In this document: in pieces, positions 54,956 through 63,917 of the stretch | Layout of the letters: each line of letters starts with the position of its first letter | How positions within the stretch are numbered: position 1 is the first letter of the stretch | Source: CBDAUN01 sp965214875 | Lineage (GTDB): Bacteria; Pseudomonadota; Gammaproteobacteria; Arenicellales; JAJDZL01 | DNA: 64,000 nt | Reading direction: 5' to 3' | Assembly (NCBI GenBank): GCA_965214875.1 | Contig: OZ243980.1 | Location: forward strand, 3,658,001 to 3,722,000 | Notes under the pieces: generated by a model | Seen by the model: the letters and a program-made list of their open reading frames with translations, nothing else | Databases searched by the model: none | Told to the model about the DNA's origin: nothing | Program-made: the position numbers and the translations under genes

Positions 54956-54961
54956 GTTTCT

Positions 54962-54990
54962 ATGCTATCCGAACCTTGTGCACGTTTCAA
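54962..54990 (-). promoter_or_regulatory. promoter of coiled-coil gene copy 3
   Basis: Minus strand TTGAAA (54990-54985), 17-nt spacer, TAGCAT (54967-54962), six nt to the ATG at 54955. Identical geometry to copy 2. Confidence 0.55.
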
Positions 54991-55143
54991 GCCGAATTGC
55001 CCCTGCCGACCGCCCATCGCAGCCGTAGAGAAACCCCTCTCTGGCAGCCCATGACGACTCTCCGCTTAGCGCTTTCTCCTGCTTGCGCTTGCGGAGGCCG
55101 GACTGACGAACCCGCATTCGGCGAGATCCTGGTACCGCAGCGA

Positions 55144-55216
55144 GTGCCGGATTTCCTTGCACCGTGAATTTTAGCGAAAAATCCGACCGAAAAATTTCTA
55201 ATGCGAATTTTGGGCG
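55144..55216 (+). repeat. Dispersed 73-bp repeat, copy 2
   Basis: Begins GTGCCGGATTTCCTTG and ends GCGAATTTTGGGCG. It pairs with 31441-31513. The rest of the gap 55015-55295 holds no gene. Confidence 0.5.
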
Positions 55217-55295
55217 ATTGACCGCCTAAACCCGATTCGGCGCTTGCGCTTATAATAGCCCCAGCAATAGATGCAACGCAGCACGGAGCAAAACC

Positions 55296-55943
55296 TTGGT
55301 ATTCGGATACGACTTTAAATTAGATAGCGACAGCTTCAAATGCTACCATTCGATTCCATCTGAATTCGCATTTTGCAAACCCGACCCCGCACAGCGCGTC
55401 ACTTTGTCGAGCAACCTGAACCCTCACCTCAAATGGTGGGGAGCATGCCCGCACGTCAAATCATACGTTCTGCTCTGCCGCGACCGCTACGCGCCAGCGG
55501 TTCGCGACGATGTCAACAAGGAAGGCCGCGAATTGCCGCACAACCTCAAGCGGACAGACTTCTATCACTGGGTGCTGGTAGACATTCCATTATCGGTCAG
55601 CTCTATCGAGCAAGGCTCGCATAGCAGCAGCGTGATGCCGCGAGGCAAAGACGGGCCGCAAGCGCCGGGCGCAATGCGGCATGGACTGAACGACTACACC
55701 GAGTGGTTCGCGGGCGATCCGGAAATGGCTGGAAACTATTTCGGCTACGATGGTCCGTGTCCGCCTTGGAATGATGCCAAAGTTCATTGGTACCGATTCG
55801 AAGTGTTCGGCCTGCTTTGCGAGAAGACTCCGGTCGAGGGGGTTTTTACCGGGCGCGATGTCTACAAGGCGATTCAAGGCCATGTCGTTGAGTCGGCCTA
55901 TATCGAGGGGACTTATACCCTAAATCAGGCAGATGCCGGCTAG
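55296..55943 (+). CDS. PEBP family protein (YbhB/YbcL type)
   Basis: A 215-residue cytosolic member of the phosphatidylethanolamine-binding/Raf kinase inhibitor-like family. The anion-binding pocket residues are in DFYHWVLVDIP near residue 90 and the GYDGPCPPWNDAKVHWYRFEV block near residue 150. The start is a TTG with GGAG at about 8 nt. The molecular role of bacterial members is unknown. It lies 12 nt upstream of mlaA and may be co-transcribed. Confidence 0.85.
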   Translation: MVFGYDFKLDSDSFKCYHSIPSEFAFCKPDPAQRVTLSSNLNPHLKWWGACPHVKSYVLLCRDRYAPAVRDDVNKEGRELPHNLKRTDFYHWVLVDIPLSVSSIEQGSHSSSVMPRGKDGPQAPGAMRHGLNDYTEWFAGDPEMAGNYFGYDGPCPPWNDAKVHWYRFEVFGLLCEKTPVEGVFTGRDVYKAIQGHVVESAYIEGTYTLNQADAG

Positions 55944-55955
55944 TCGGGCCGCACG

Positions 55956-56693
55956 ATGAAGCATCGAAATCATTCGCCCCACCTGACTGCGCTAGCTTTG
56001 GCGACAGCAGTCGCGATCATCGCCGGATGTGCCTCCGACAACCATCAGCCCGCCATATGCGCGGCGCTGGACGACCCCGAAGACTACACCGAAACCCACG
56101 ATCCGATGGAGCCGTTCAACCGTTCGGTGTATGACTTCAACGTAGCGGCCGACAAGGCGATTCTAGAACCGGTCGCACGCTCCTATCAGAAAAACGTACC
56201 CATCCTCGTGCGCAACCGCGTAACCGATTTCACCAATTTCCTCAAGGAACCGCGCAATCTTGCTTCAACCTTGATGAGAGGAAAACTGCAAGAGTCGGCG
56301 CAAGTCACGCTTCGAATCGCCACCAACGCCGTGCTCGGCATCGCAGGCACTGTCGACATCGCCGGTCACGCCGGCATTGAATACCGCAACCACACCTTTG
56401 GCGATGCCTTTGCGCACTGGGGCATCGGCGACGGACCTTACGTCGTGGTGCCCTTTTTCGGACCCACTAACGCCCGCGACGGCACCGGAAACCTGGTCCG
56501 TCATGTCTACGTCAACACCACCAAGCGCATCTCCAGCTCCGACTTGCAACTCGGCACCCAAACTGCCGGTATCGTCAACAATCGCGCACGCCTGCTGCCG
56601 CTGACGGATGTCGTTGAACAGCAACCCGATCCATACATTTTCGTTCGCGAAAGCTACCGGCAAAACCGCCTCAATCAGATTTGCAACCCATAA
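55956..56693 (+). CDS. mlaA: MlaA (VacJ) outer-membrane lipoprotein
   Basis: A 245-residue lipoprotein of the Mla system, which removes mislocalised phospholipids from the outer leaflet. The signal peptide ends in the lipobox IIAGC. The conserved DPMEPFNRSVYDFNVAADKA near residue 49, NFLKEPRN, and YVVVPFFGPTNARDGTG near residue 165 identify MlaA. It has normal length. The rest of the Mla pathway (mlaBCDEF) is not in this window. apaH follows 22 nt downstream. Confidence 0.94.
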   Translation: MKHRNHSPHLTALALATAVAIIAGCASDNHQPAICAALDDPEDYTETHDPMEPFNRSVYDFNVAADKAILEPVARSYQKNVPILVRNRVTDFTNFLKEPRNLASTLMRGKLQESAQVTLRIATNAVLGIAGTVDIAGHAGIEYRNHTFGDAFAHWGIGDGPYVVVPFFGPTNARDGTGNLVRHVYVNTTKRISSSDLQLGTQTAGIVNNRARLLPLTDVVEQQPDPYIFVRESYRQNRLNQICNP

Positions 56694-56715
56694 GCCCAAA
56701 ATATTTCTGATTCAC

Positions 56716-57528
56716 ATGGCGGCCTACGCAATCGGAGATATTCAAGGGTGCTACAAGCCCTTTCGAAGACTGCTTGACCGAATCGAATTCGACCCGGCAA
56801 ATGATCAGCTGTTCATAACCGGCGATCTGGTCAATCGCGGCAAAGACTCGCTCAAAGTGCTGCGCTATCTGATGAAGCACGAGTCAAGCGTTCGCACCGT
56901 ATTAGGCAATCACGATCTGCATCTGCTCGCCGTATCTGAGGGTTTGGCCGTACGGCGCCAAAGCGACACCTTCGAAGATGTGCTTATCGCGCGTGACCGA
57001 AATGACCTTCTTGACTGGCTGCGGCATCAACCAATCGCGCTGCATGATGAATCGCTCGGCATCCTGATGGTGCATGCCGCAGTTCACCCCGCGTGGAAAC
57101 TGGGCGAATGCATGCGCCATGCAAATGAAATCGAAACACGTTTGCAGGGTGACAACTACCGAAAATTCCTTTCCCGGCTCTATGGCAACAAGCCGAAACG
57201 CTGGTCCGAACAACTGCGCGGCACCAAGCGCTTGCGCTGCCTGGTGAACATATTTACCCGGCTTCGCTTCATGAACGTCGATGGATCACTCAGTTTCAAT
57301 CACGCTGGCGCACCAGGCTCTCAGCCTGTCTGCCTAGTGCCATGGTTCGACTTCCCGACAAGAACCAAACTTTCGTCTACAATAGTTTTCGGGCACTGGT
57401 CCTTGCTCGGCGTACATAGCGGCAACGGGGTTCTCGCTCTGGATGCCGGATGCTGCTGGGGACGCTCTCTATGTGCGGCAAGAATCGATGCGCCAGAATT
57501 CGAATTCAATTTTGAGAGGTGTGGCTAA
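56716..57528 (+). CDS. apaH: Symmetrical bis(5'-nucleosyl)-tetraphosphatase
   Basis: A 270-residue metallophosphoesterase splitting Ap4A into two ADP; it also removes Np4 caps from RNA in E. coli. Metal-binding blocks are YAIGDIQGC at residue 4, FITGDLVNRG near 35, LGNHDLHL near 64 and MVHAAVHP near 120. The ATG at 56716 is fixed by the MAAYAIGDIQG start. The order apaH-apaG reverses that of E. coli (apaG-apaH). Confidence 0.95.
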   Translation: MAAYAIGDIQGCYKPFRRLLDRIEFDPANDQLFITGDLVNRGKDSLKVLRYLMKHESSVRTVLGNHDLHLLAVSEGLAVRRQSDTFEDVLIARDRNDLLDWLRHQPIALHDESLGILMVHAAVHPAWKLGECMRHANEIETRLQGDNYRKFLSRLYGNKPKRWSEQLRGTKRLRCLVNIFTRLRFMNVDGSLSFNHAGAPGSQPVCLVPWFDFPTRTKLSSTIVFGHWSLLGVHSGNGVLALDAGCCWGRSLCAARIDAPEFEFNFERCG

Positions 57529-57531
57529 TCC

Positions 57532-57924
57532 ATGAGTGCCGCAGATGAAACCCAGAAGTACAAAATAGCGATCTCCGTCGATACCACTTTCCTAGGGCGC
57601 AAATCCTTCGAAGACGGCGAGCGCTTTGTGTTCTCCTACACCATCACCATCTCCAATAAAGGCGATGTTCCGGCAACACTGCTCAAGCGCTATTGGCTAA
57701 TCAAAGACGGCGACGAGCGTGTAGAAGAAGTGCGCGGCGATGGTGTCGTCGGCGAACAGCCCTATCTTCTCCCAGGCGAGGCGTTTCGCTATACCAGCGG
57801 TACATTTTTAGAATCTCCAGTCGGCACGATGGAAGGACATTACCACATGATCGCCGACGATGGCAACAACTTCGAGGCAGAAATACCGCGCTTTCATCTC
57901 ACCGCCCAGTCCTACCTGCACTGA
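57532..57924 (+). CDS. apaG: ApaG family protein
   Basis: A 130-residue fibronectin III-like protein of the ApaG (CorD) family. The glycine motif GDGVVGEQPYLLPGE near residue 68 and the YTSGTFLESPVGTMEGHY region near 85 are conserved. Its role in phosphonucleotide or ion stress is not settled. It is 3 nt after apaH and converges with gyrB, 11 nt apart. Confidence 0.94.
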   Translation: MSAADETQKYKIAISVDTTFLGRKSFEDGERFVFSYTITISNKGDVPATLLKRYWLIKDGDERVEEVRGDGVVGEQPYLLPGEAFRYTSGTFLESPVGTMEGHYHMIADDGNNFEAEIPRFHLTAQSYLH

Positions 57925-57935
57925 GCGGCCAGCAC

Positions 57936-60413
57936 TCAGATATCGAGATTGGCAACGTCGAATGCGTGGCGCTCGATAAATTCTCGACGCGGCTCGACCT
58001 CTTCGCCCATCAGATCCACGAACACTTGCCCGGTGGCAAAGTCATCGTCGATCGTCACTTTGCGCAACAAGCGCTTTTCCATATCCATGGTCGTCTCGCG
58101 CAACTGATCGGCATTCATTTCGCCTAGACCTTTGTAGCGCTGGATGGTAACTCGGCGACGCGCCTCTGCAAACAGCCACTCGATCGCATCGGTAATTCGG
58201 CGGTGCTCAGACAGTTTGCCGCCTCTAGTCGCCTGCAAAGCGGCTGAACCATTGCTTTTATAGCCGATTTCGTAATCGCTCAATGCCGTCAGCGAGCGGT
58301 AGGCGGGCAACTCAACGAACGCCTGATCGATTTCCATCGTGCGCATCACGCCAAGATCGTTGGTTTCGATCCGGATGCAGTAGATGTTGCGGCCATTGCC
58401 TGACGATGCCGGCATGACGCTCATGCGACGCGTTTTTCCATTAACCGAATCAGTCGACAGCAACTCGGCAAGATGATCTTTGTACTGGGCCATCGTCTGT
58501 TCGTTTCCGAAGTCTTCCGCGTTCAGCTGCCGCAACCTCGCGATCGCCTCGACGATCTCCCGCTCATAGGTTGCGCATAGCGATTCGACGCTTTTTTGCG
58601 CCTTGATGTGCTTCTCGCAAAGCCCCGCTAGCATCTCGCCCTCCATGGTGGTCGACCCGGTGCCGTTGCTGAGCACGAACGTTGCGTCTTCCGATGCGCT
58701 TTGAAGCAAAAACTTCTGGTAATCGGATTCGTCAGCGAGGTAGCGCGCTTTTTTATTAACCGTTACTTTATAAAGCGGCGGCTGAGCAATATACAGATAG
58801 CCTTGCTCGACGATTTGGGGCATCAGCCGATAGAAGAAGGTTAGCAGCAGTGTCCGAATATGGGATCCGTCGACATCGGCATCGGTCATGATGATGATCC
58901 GGTGGTAGCGCAACTTCTCGTGGTCGAATTCTTCATCTCCAAGACCGCCCGCGCCCAGCGCAACATAAAGCGCGACAATTTCTTCGGATGTCAGCACCCG
59001 GTCGCGGCGAGCCTTTTCGACATTGAGTATCTTGCCCTTCAGCGGAAGCACAGCCTGATAGGCGCGATCGCGAGCCTGCTTAGCGGAGCCTCCTGCGGAT
59101 TCCCCTTCCACCAGGAACAGCTCGCACTTGGCCGGATCTGTCTCCTGGCAGTCGGCCAGCTTGCCCGGCAAGCCCGACTGGCTGAGCAGCCCTTTGCGCT
59201 GCACCATCTCCTTGGCTTTGCGCGCCGCTTCTCTGGCTTTGCCGGCATCGATGATCTTCTCGATGATCGGCTTTGCCTGCTGCGGATTTTCGTCTAAAAA
59301 CGCTTTCAAACCATCAGCGACGATTTGACTGACCGGCCGTTCGACCTCAGACGACACCAGCTTATCCTTGGTCTGCGAGGAAAACTTCGGATCTTCAACC
59401 TTCACCGAAATAATTGCTGTCAACCCTTCGCGGACATCTTCTCCGGTAATCGATGACACCTTCATCTTTTTGGTATAGCCGGTGCTATCCATATACTCTT
59501 TGATGGTTCGCGTGACCGATGACTTAAATCCGCTTGCATGGGTCCCGCCATCGACCTGGAAGGTGGTGTTGGTGTAGCAGCGCATGTCTTCGTGATACTG
59601 ATCGCTCCAGCGCATCGCTACATCGACATCGACGGTGCTTTCCGTTCCGCCAAATTCGATAATCGTATCGTGCAAGGGCTTTCTTGATCCGGTCCGATGG
59701 CGCACAAATTCCCCGATTCCGCCGTCATACTTCATCGAGTCGCGCTTGGCCGCGCCACCTCTCTCATCGGTCAGATCAATCAACAGCCCCGGGGTCAGGA
59801 ATGCCAGCTCGCGGAGACGTTCATGCAGCTTCGCATAGTTGAATTCAATGTCTTTGAACACCTTGGCCGACGGCTTGAACCGGACTTCGGTACCAGTTTG
59901 TCCAGTTTCTCCAATGACCGTCAGCTCGTTGGCCGGCTCGCCATCGGCGAAGTCTTGACGATGCACCAATCCATCGCGGTAGACCGTCAGGCTTAGACGC
60001 TCGGACAAGGCATTGACAACCGACACGCCAACCCCGTGCAGACCGCCTGTCTTGGTGTAGGCATCATCGCCGCCGAACTTGCCGCCGGCATGGAGAACCG
60101 TCATTACCAAGGTGGCGGCGGGCAGATTGTCTTCTTCCTCGATGCGTCCCGTTGGAATGCCGCGGCCATTGTCGCGCACCGTGATAGATCCATCCTTGCC
60201 AATCCTTACATCGACCATGTCGCAGTAGCCTGCAATCGCCTCATCGATCGCGTTGTCCACCACCTCCTTGACCATGTTGTGCAAGCCGGTGCCATCATCG
60301 GTATCGCCGATATACATGCCAGGCCGCTTGCGCACAGGCTCAAGTCCTTTCAGAACTTCGATGCTGCCGCTGTCGTACGAAGGTGTATGGTCCAAGTCCG
60401 CTTGAGTCTGCAT
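57936..60413 (-). CDS. gyrB: DNA gyrase subunit B
   Basis: An 825-residue ATPase subunit of gyrase, which introduces negative supercoils. The N-terminal GHKL ATPase is typical (KRPGMYIGDTDDGTGLHNMV, DNGRGIP). The transducer domain and the TOPRIM block EGESAGGSAKQARDR and DADVDGSHIRTLLLTFFYR follow. The C-terminal tail (QRYKGLGEMNADQL) is complete. It lies 120 bp downstream of dnaN; recF, which usually intervenes, is absent. Confidence 0.97.
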   Translation of the reverse strand: MQTQADLDHTPSYDSGSIEVLKGLEPVRKRPGMYIGDTDDGTGLHNMVKEVVDNAIDEAIAGYCDMVDVRIGKDGSITVRDNGRGIPTGRIEEEDNLPAATLVMTVLHAGGKFGGDDAYTKTGGLHGVGVSVVNALSERLSLTVYRDGLVHRQDFADGEPANELTVIGETGQTGTEVRFKPSAKVFKDIEFNYAKLHERLRELAFLTPGLLIDLTDERGGAAKRDSMKYDGGIGEFVRHRTGSRKPLHDTIIEFGGTESTVDVDVAMRWSDQYHEDMRCYTNTTFQVDGGTHASGFKSSVTRTIKEYMDSTGYTKKMKVSSITGEDVREGLTAIISVKVEDPKFSSQTKDKLVSSEVERPVSQIVADGLKAFLDENPQQAKPIIEKIIDAGKAREAARKAKEMVQRKGLLSQSGLPGKLADCQETDPAKCELFLVEGESAGGSAKQARDRAYQAVLPLKGKILNVEKARRDRVLTSEEIVALYVALGAGGLGDEEFDHEKLRYHRIIIMTDADVDGSHIRTLLLTFFYRLMPQIVEQGYLYIAQPPLYKVTVNKKARYLADESDYQKFLLQSASEDATFVLSNGTGSTTMEGEMLAGLCEKHIKAQKSVESLCATYEREIVEAIARLRQLNAEDFGNEQTMAQYKDHLAELLSTDSVNGKTRRMSVMPASSGNGRNIYCIRIETNDLGVMRTMEIDQAFVELPAYRSLTALSDYEIGYKSNGSAALQATRGGKLSEHRRITDAIEWLFAEARRRVTIQRYKGLGEMNADQLRETTMDMEKRLLRKVTIDDDFATGQVFVDLMGEEVEPRREFIERHAFDVANLDI

Positions 60414-60533
60414 GAATAGCTACCGAAAATTCTTATTGTGGTGCATTTGCCGGTCGACTGGCCCAGAAACAACCGACTTTGAGCAACTGACGGCAACGAA
60501 CGCCGGATGCTCGATGAATCGCTAGAGAGTGCG

Positions 60534-61694
60534 TCAATCCTTCATCAGCATGACAAGGTAAAGGGTCGATTCGTCATCGGGATTCTTGATCACGCATGCT
60601 GATTCGGAGTTCGCATAGTTGAATTGCATTTTCTTGGCATTCGACATCGCTCTGATGATGTCGATGATGTATTGGCAATTGACGTTGATGGTGAAGCGCT
60701 CACCATCATAATCGGTTGGTATCGTCGCATTAACCTGCTGCAACATGCTTGAGCCGATACTTTGCAGCATGGATGCGCTTTCGGTATGCAACTTGATTGA
60801 GCGCTCTCCGATATCCAGCAACGCGCCAATTGCAACGTTTGCAGACTCTGCAATGATGTTTGCGCGCATGAATGCCGATTCGATTTGCGCATAGTCCGAC
60901 TCGAAGGACCGAGTCAGGTTTGCAGGAATGACCGCTCGCCAGTCCGGATATTGCGCTTCGAGCAACTTCGATATGAATTGCACTTGGGGCGTTGAAATGC
61001 TGATGTGCTTGGGACTCAGTCTTACCGTAATGGTGGAAACCAGTTCCGGAAGCAACTTTCTTAAGTCGTTGATCGTCTTGTTCGGAACGATAACCCGGCA
61101 GGTCTCCCCAATGTCGGTCACAGTTTCAATGACGCTGGTCGCAAGCCGATGCGCATCGGTTGCTACGCCGCGCAAAGTTTTGTCGCTAATCTCCAGCATC
61201 ATTGCATTCAGATAAAACCGCGATTCGTTTGTCGCCATGGCGAACGATATCTTGTTGAGCAGCTCACTCAGCTCCGAGCGGCTGACTTGAAACTCGCCGG
61301 TCCATTCTCCAGAAGCTATGCGTGGAAATGATGACGCATCCAGGAGCTTGGTCCTGAAGTTGTTCGCATCGGGACCGCCCACTCCGCCTTCGATATTGAT
61401 CAAAAGCTCGTCTTCACCGGCCTGCTCGAACACAAGATCTACCCCTTCAGGCAACCGGTTGCAAAACTTTTGGGCGCTATTGGCCGGAAAGGTGATGCAG
61501 AAATCGTCTGTTTCAACATCCTTGATGGTTTCAGAAACCTCCACCTCGATACGCGAGCCAGTCAGCGTCAGTGCTCCGCCTTCGGCTCGCATGTAGCAAT
61601 GAGACAGTAACGGAATAGTCGGATGCTGTTCGATAACTTTGCAAACCCGGCTTAGGGGGCCGAGAATCTTTTCTCTGTTGATAACAAATTTCAT
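60534..61694 (-). CDS. dnaN: DNA polymerase III beta sliding clamp
   Basis: A 386-residue beta clamp, which tethers polymerases to DNA. It starts MKFVINREKILGPLSRVC and shows the three-domain layout with MRAEGGALTLTGSRIEVEVS, SRFYLNAMMLEI and the terminal YLVMLMKD (partner of the M-[PL]-[MV] ending). It is slightly longer than the E. coli protein (366). In the origin cluster it lies after dnaA across the candidate origin. Confidence 0.95.
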   Translation of the reverse strand: MKFVINREKILGPLSRVCKVIEQHPTIPLLSHCYMRAEGGALTLTGSRIEVEVSETIKDVETDDFCITFPANSAQKFCNRLPEGVDLVFEQAGEDELLINIEGGVGGPDANNFRTKLLDASSFPRIASGEWTGEFQVSRSELSELLNKISFAMATNESRFYLNAMMLEISDKTLRGVATDAHRLATSVIETVTDIGETCRVIVPNKTINDLRKLLPELVSTITVRLSPKHISISTPQVQFISKLLEAQYPDWRAVIPANLTRSFESDYAQIESAFMRANIIAESANVAIGALLDIGERSIKLHTESASMLQSIGSSMLQQVNATIPTDYDGERFTINVNCQYIIDIIRAMSNAKKMQFNYANSESACVIKNPDDESTLYLVMLMKD

Positions 61695-62026
61695 AACAAG
61701 CGATTAAAAGTGTAATATTGCTGTTATTGGCTCTGTTGAAACAATGGATTGTCTAATTTTAATTTTCAGAACAAATACTTGGATTCAACTTTCGGTGTGG
61801 AGAAAAAGCCATGCGAAATTGAATACATGTGGATAACATAGGCCGCCGACTTTGACGCGTAAAGTTGTGCACATGTTCTTGCCTAATTATACACCGTTGG
61901 TTGACAGGCAGGTCGCATATTTTGCTAAGCGAATAAGACAATTGCCCGCAGCTTGGCAGCTTAATTTGATTTTGACCATTTGATGCAACTGAGCCTCGTC
62001 GAGTTCCAAGAAAACTTCGTTCTCGT
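61695..62026. other. oriC: Candidate replication origin (oriC)
   Basis: The 332-bp dnaA-dnaN spacer has a cluster of DnaA boxes. One perfect TTATCCACA lies on the minus strand (61828-61836). One-mismatch boxes are TTCTCCACA on the minus strand at 61796-61804, TTGTGCACA at 61865-61873 and TTATACACC at 61887-61895. An AT-rich stretch at 61700-61790 next to dnaN is a candidate unwinding element. Origins in this spacer are known from Pseudomonas-type Gammaproteobacteria. Confidence 0.65.
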
Positions 62027-63358
62027 TCAGTAATTCAGGGTCTTTTTCAGGATGCTGTATTCGTTAGCGGTTTTAGTGTCTGTCTCAGCCAGCTTGGCAA
62101 TCCGCTCGCAGGCGTGCAGCACAGAGGTATGGTGGCGGTCGGCGAAGAACTTGCCGACTGCGGGCAGGCTCTTGGTGGTCAAATCGCGGGCAAGCGACAT
62201 CGCCATGTGGCGGGCGCGCACCAGATTGGCCTTGCGCCCTTTGCCTTGGATGTCCTCGGCGCGGACGCCGTAGAAATTTGCCACCGTCTGAAGGATATCC
62301 TCAAGCTCAAGCGGCTTGGAGTTGTATCGAAGCATGTCTCGCAGTACCCGCTTGGTGACATCGATGGTGATCGGACGACCCAGGAAGCGGTGGTGCGCAA
62401 TCAGCTGATTGAGCGCCCCCTCAAGCTCGCGCACATCCGGCTTGACCTTTTCTGCAATGAAATAGGTCACTTCGTCGTCTAGCTCGATGCCCTGCTTGGA
62501 TGCTTTGGACATCAGAATGTTGACCCGGTGTTCGAATTCCGGCTCGTTGACCGGAGCGACAATGCCTTGCCCGAACCGCGACTTAAGACCGCTTTCGACC
62601 TTGTCGAGCTCACGGTAGTACTGGTTGCAGGTAATGATGATTTGCTTGTTTGATTCCAGAAACTGGTTGAAAGTGCTGAAAAACTCGTTTTGAGACGCAC
62701 TCGCGCCGGCAAACAGATGCACATCGTCGACCAGCAGAATGTCGAGCGACCGGTAGGTCAACTTGAATTGCTCGACCGCCTCGGGATTTTTCTTTCGAAA
62801 CTGCCGCAAAAGATGCTCGACATAGTTTGATGCCTGAACGTAGCCGACTTTCGCGTTGGGCTCGCACTGCAAAATCCTGTGGCCTACCGCCTGCATCAGG
62901 TGAGTCTTGCCAATGCCGACATTGCCGTAGATGTAGAGCGGGTTGGCATACCGAGCTCCCGGATTTTCGCCAACCGCCTCGGCTGCGGCATACGCGAACT
63001 TGTTCGAGTCGCCGAGCACGTAGTCCTCGAAGGTATACGTGGGATTGAGCTTGCCAAGACCGAATGGCAGACTTTGCTCAGGCCTGGGCGAGCGCGAAGT
63101 TTTGATCTTGGCTGCCGCTTTGGCAGGCCCGTTGGCCGCTATTTCGAGCCCGATTTCCATCTTTTGCCCGCAGACAGAGCTTGCTGCATCACAAATCAGT
63201 TCGATATAGTGCGTTCGGACCTCTTCGAACACATAGCGGTTTGGCGCGGAAAGCTTCAGCTTGCCACCGTCGCAGTCGCCCTTGAGGGGGCGGATCCAGC
63301 GATGATATTCGCTGGCTTCGACTCGGGCTTCCAGACGGTCAAGTATGATGGGCCACAT
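62027..63358 (-). CDS. dnaA: Chromosomal replication initiator DnaA
   Basis: A 443-residue AAA+ initiator. Domain I (WPIILDRLEARVEASEYHRW) begins the protein. Walker A is GNVGIGKTHLMQAVGH near residue 148, Walker B LDILLVDDVHLFAG near 210. Domain IV has the DnaA box-binding helix PAVGKFFADRHHTSVLHACERI near residue 400; HHTSV replaces the common DHTTV. It is divergent from rpmH across 424 bp and faces the candidate origin with its 3' end. Confidence 0.97.
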   Translation of the reverse strand: MWPIILDRLEARVEASEYHRWIRPLKGDCDGGKLKLSAPNRYVFEEVRTHYIELICDAASSVCGQKMEIGLEIAANGPAKAAAKIKTSRSPRPEQSLPFGLGKLNPTYTFEDYVLGDSNKFAYAAAEAVGENPGARYANPLYIYGNVGIGKTHLMQAVGHRILQCEPNAKVGYVQASNYVEHLLRQFRKKNPEAVEQFKLTYRSLDILLVDDVHLFAGASASQNEFFSTFNQFLESNKQIIITCNQYYRELDKVESGLKSRFGQGIVAPVNEPEFEHRVNILMSKASKQGIELDDEVTYFIAEKVKPDVRELEGALNQLIAHHRFLGRPITIDVTKRVLRDMLRYNSKPLELEDILQTVANFYGVRAEDIQGKGRKANLVRARHMAMSLARDLTTKSLPAVGKFFADRHHTSVLHACERIAKLAETDTKTANEYSILKKTLNY

Positions 63359-63782
63359 AGTTGTTGCTCGTTGTTCTTTGTGGTAGGTTGAATATGTTTC
63401 TGCGCTCGCACTTAATCAGTCCTCCTCAAGTGCCCCGGAGCCGTGAAGCTCGGTCAAACGGGTGTGACGCAATGTCCGATAGTGTGGACTATCGATTTTG
63501 GTTTGTAAAGCAAAAAAAATCAGACCGATTAAAAACAAACATCTATGTCGCTTGCACGAGAATTTGACAACCGCTTTGACGATTGGAAGTGAGAAAATCG
63601 GGCAAGATATGCATTCAAAATGTCGAAAAATTGTCAACATTGAATTTGCTATAATTTGCGCTTCGCTGATCAGCAACCGACTTGATCGGAGTTTGTCCAT
63701 GTGGGCCCGGCACTTACCGGGATCAGCTTATGCCGCCGGTTGCACCAGCATAGATTTTTTAGCTAAATTATTGGTTTTACAT
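63359..63782. other. dnaA-rpmH divergent promoter region
   Basis: No gene in 424 bp. It is AT-rich in the middle and holds the rpmH extended -10 at 63647. It should also contain the dnaA promoter on the other strand. One poor DnaA-box-like sequence (TGTGGACTA near 63483) is present. Confidence 0.5.
63647..63655 (+). promoter_or_regulatory. extended -10 promoter for rpmH-rnpA
   Basis: TGCTATAAT, a perfect -10 with the TGn extension, about 128 nt upstream of the rpmH ATG. A -35 at 17 nt is poor, as expected for extended -10 promoters. Confidence 0.5.
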
Positions 63783-63917
63783 ATGAAACGCACCTTTCAA
63801 CCCAGTAACATAAAGCGCAAGCGCAAGCATGGTTTCCGCGCTCGGATGCGTACGCGCGGCGGTCGTGCAGTGATCAATGCAAGGCGGGCAAGAGGGCGCG
63901 CGCGGCTGAGTGCCTAA
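63783..63917 (+). CDS. rpmH: 50S ribosomal protein L34
   Basis: A 44-residue, highly basic ribosomal protein. The sequence starts MKRTFQPSNIKRKRKHGFRA and ends in GRARLSA, as in almost all bacterial L34. It is the usual first gene of rpmH-rnpA beside dnaA. The start at 63783 is certain from conservation. Confidence 0.97.
   Translation: MKRTFQPSNIKRKRKHGFRARMRTRGGRAVINARRARGRARLSA

Larger units (their letters stand above)
54193..55014. repeat. Tandem duplication carrying two coiled-coil genes
   Basis: Unit 1 (54193-54549) and unit 2 (54637-55014) are near-identical from GGCGGCAG past the promoter to the AATTG.CCCTGCC end. Unit 2 has an extra 21 bp inside the heptad region. Each unit contains one complete coiled-coil gene and its promoter on the minus strand. 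The spacer between units is about 90 bp. Confidence 0.75.

Noticed and set aside
57693..58127. 144-codon plus-strand frame across the apaG 3' end
   Set aside because: It overlaps apaG in another frame and gyrB antisense; a shadow.
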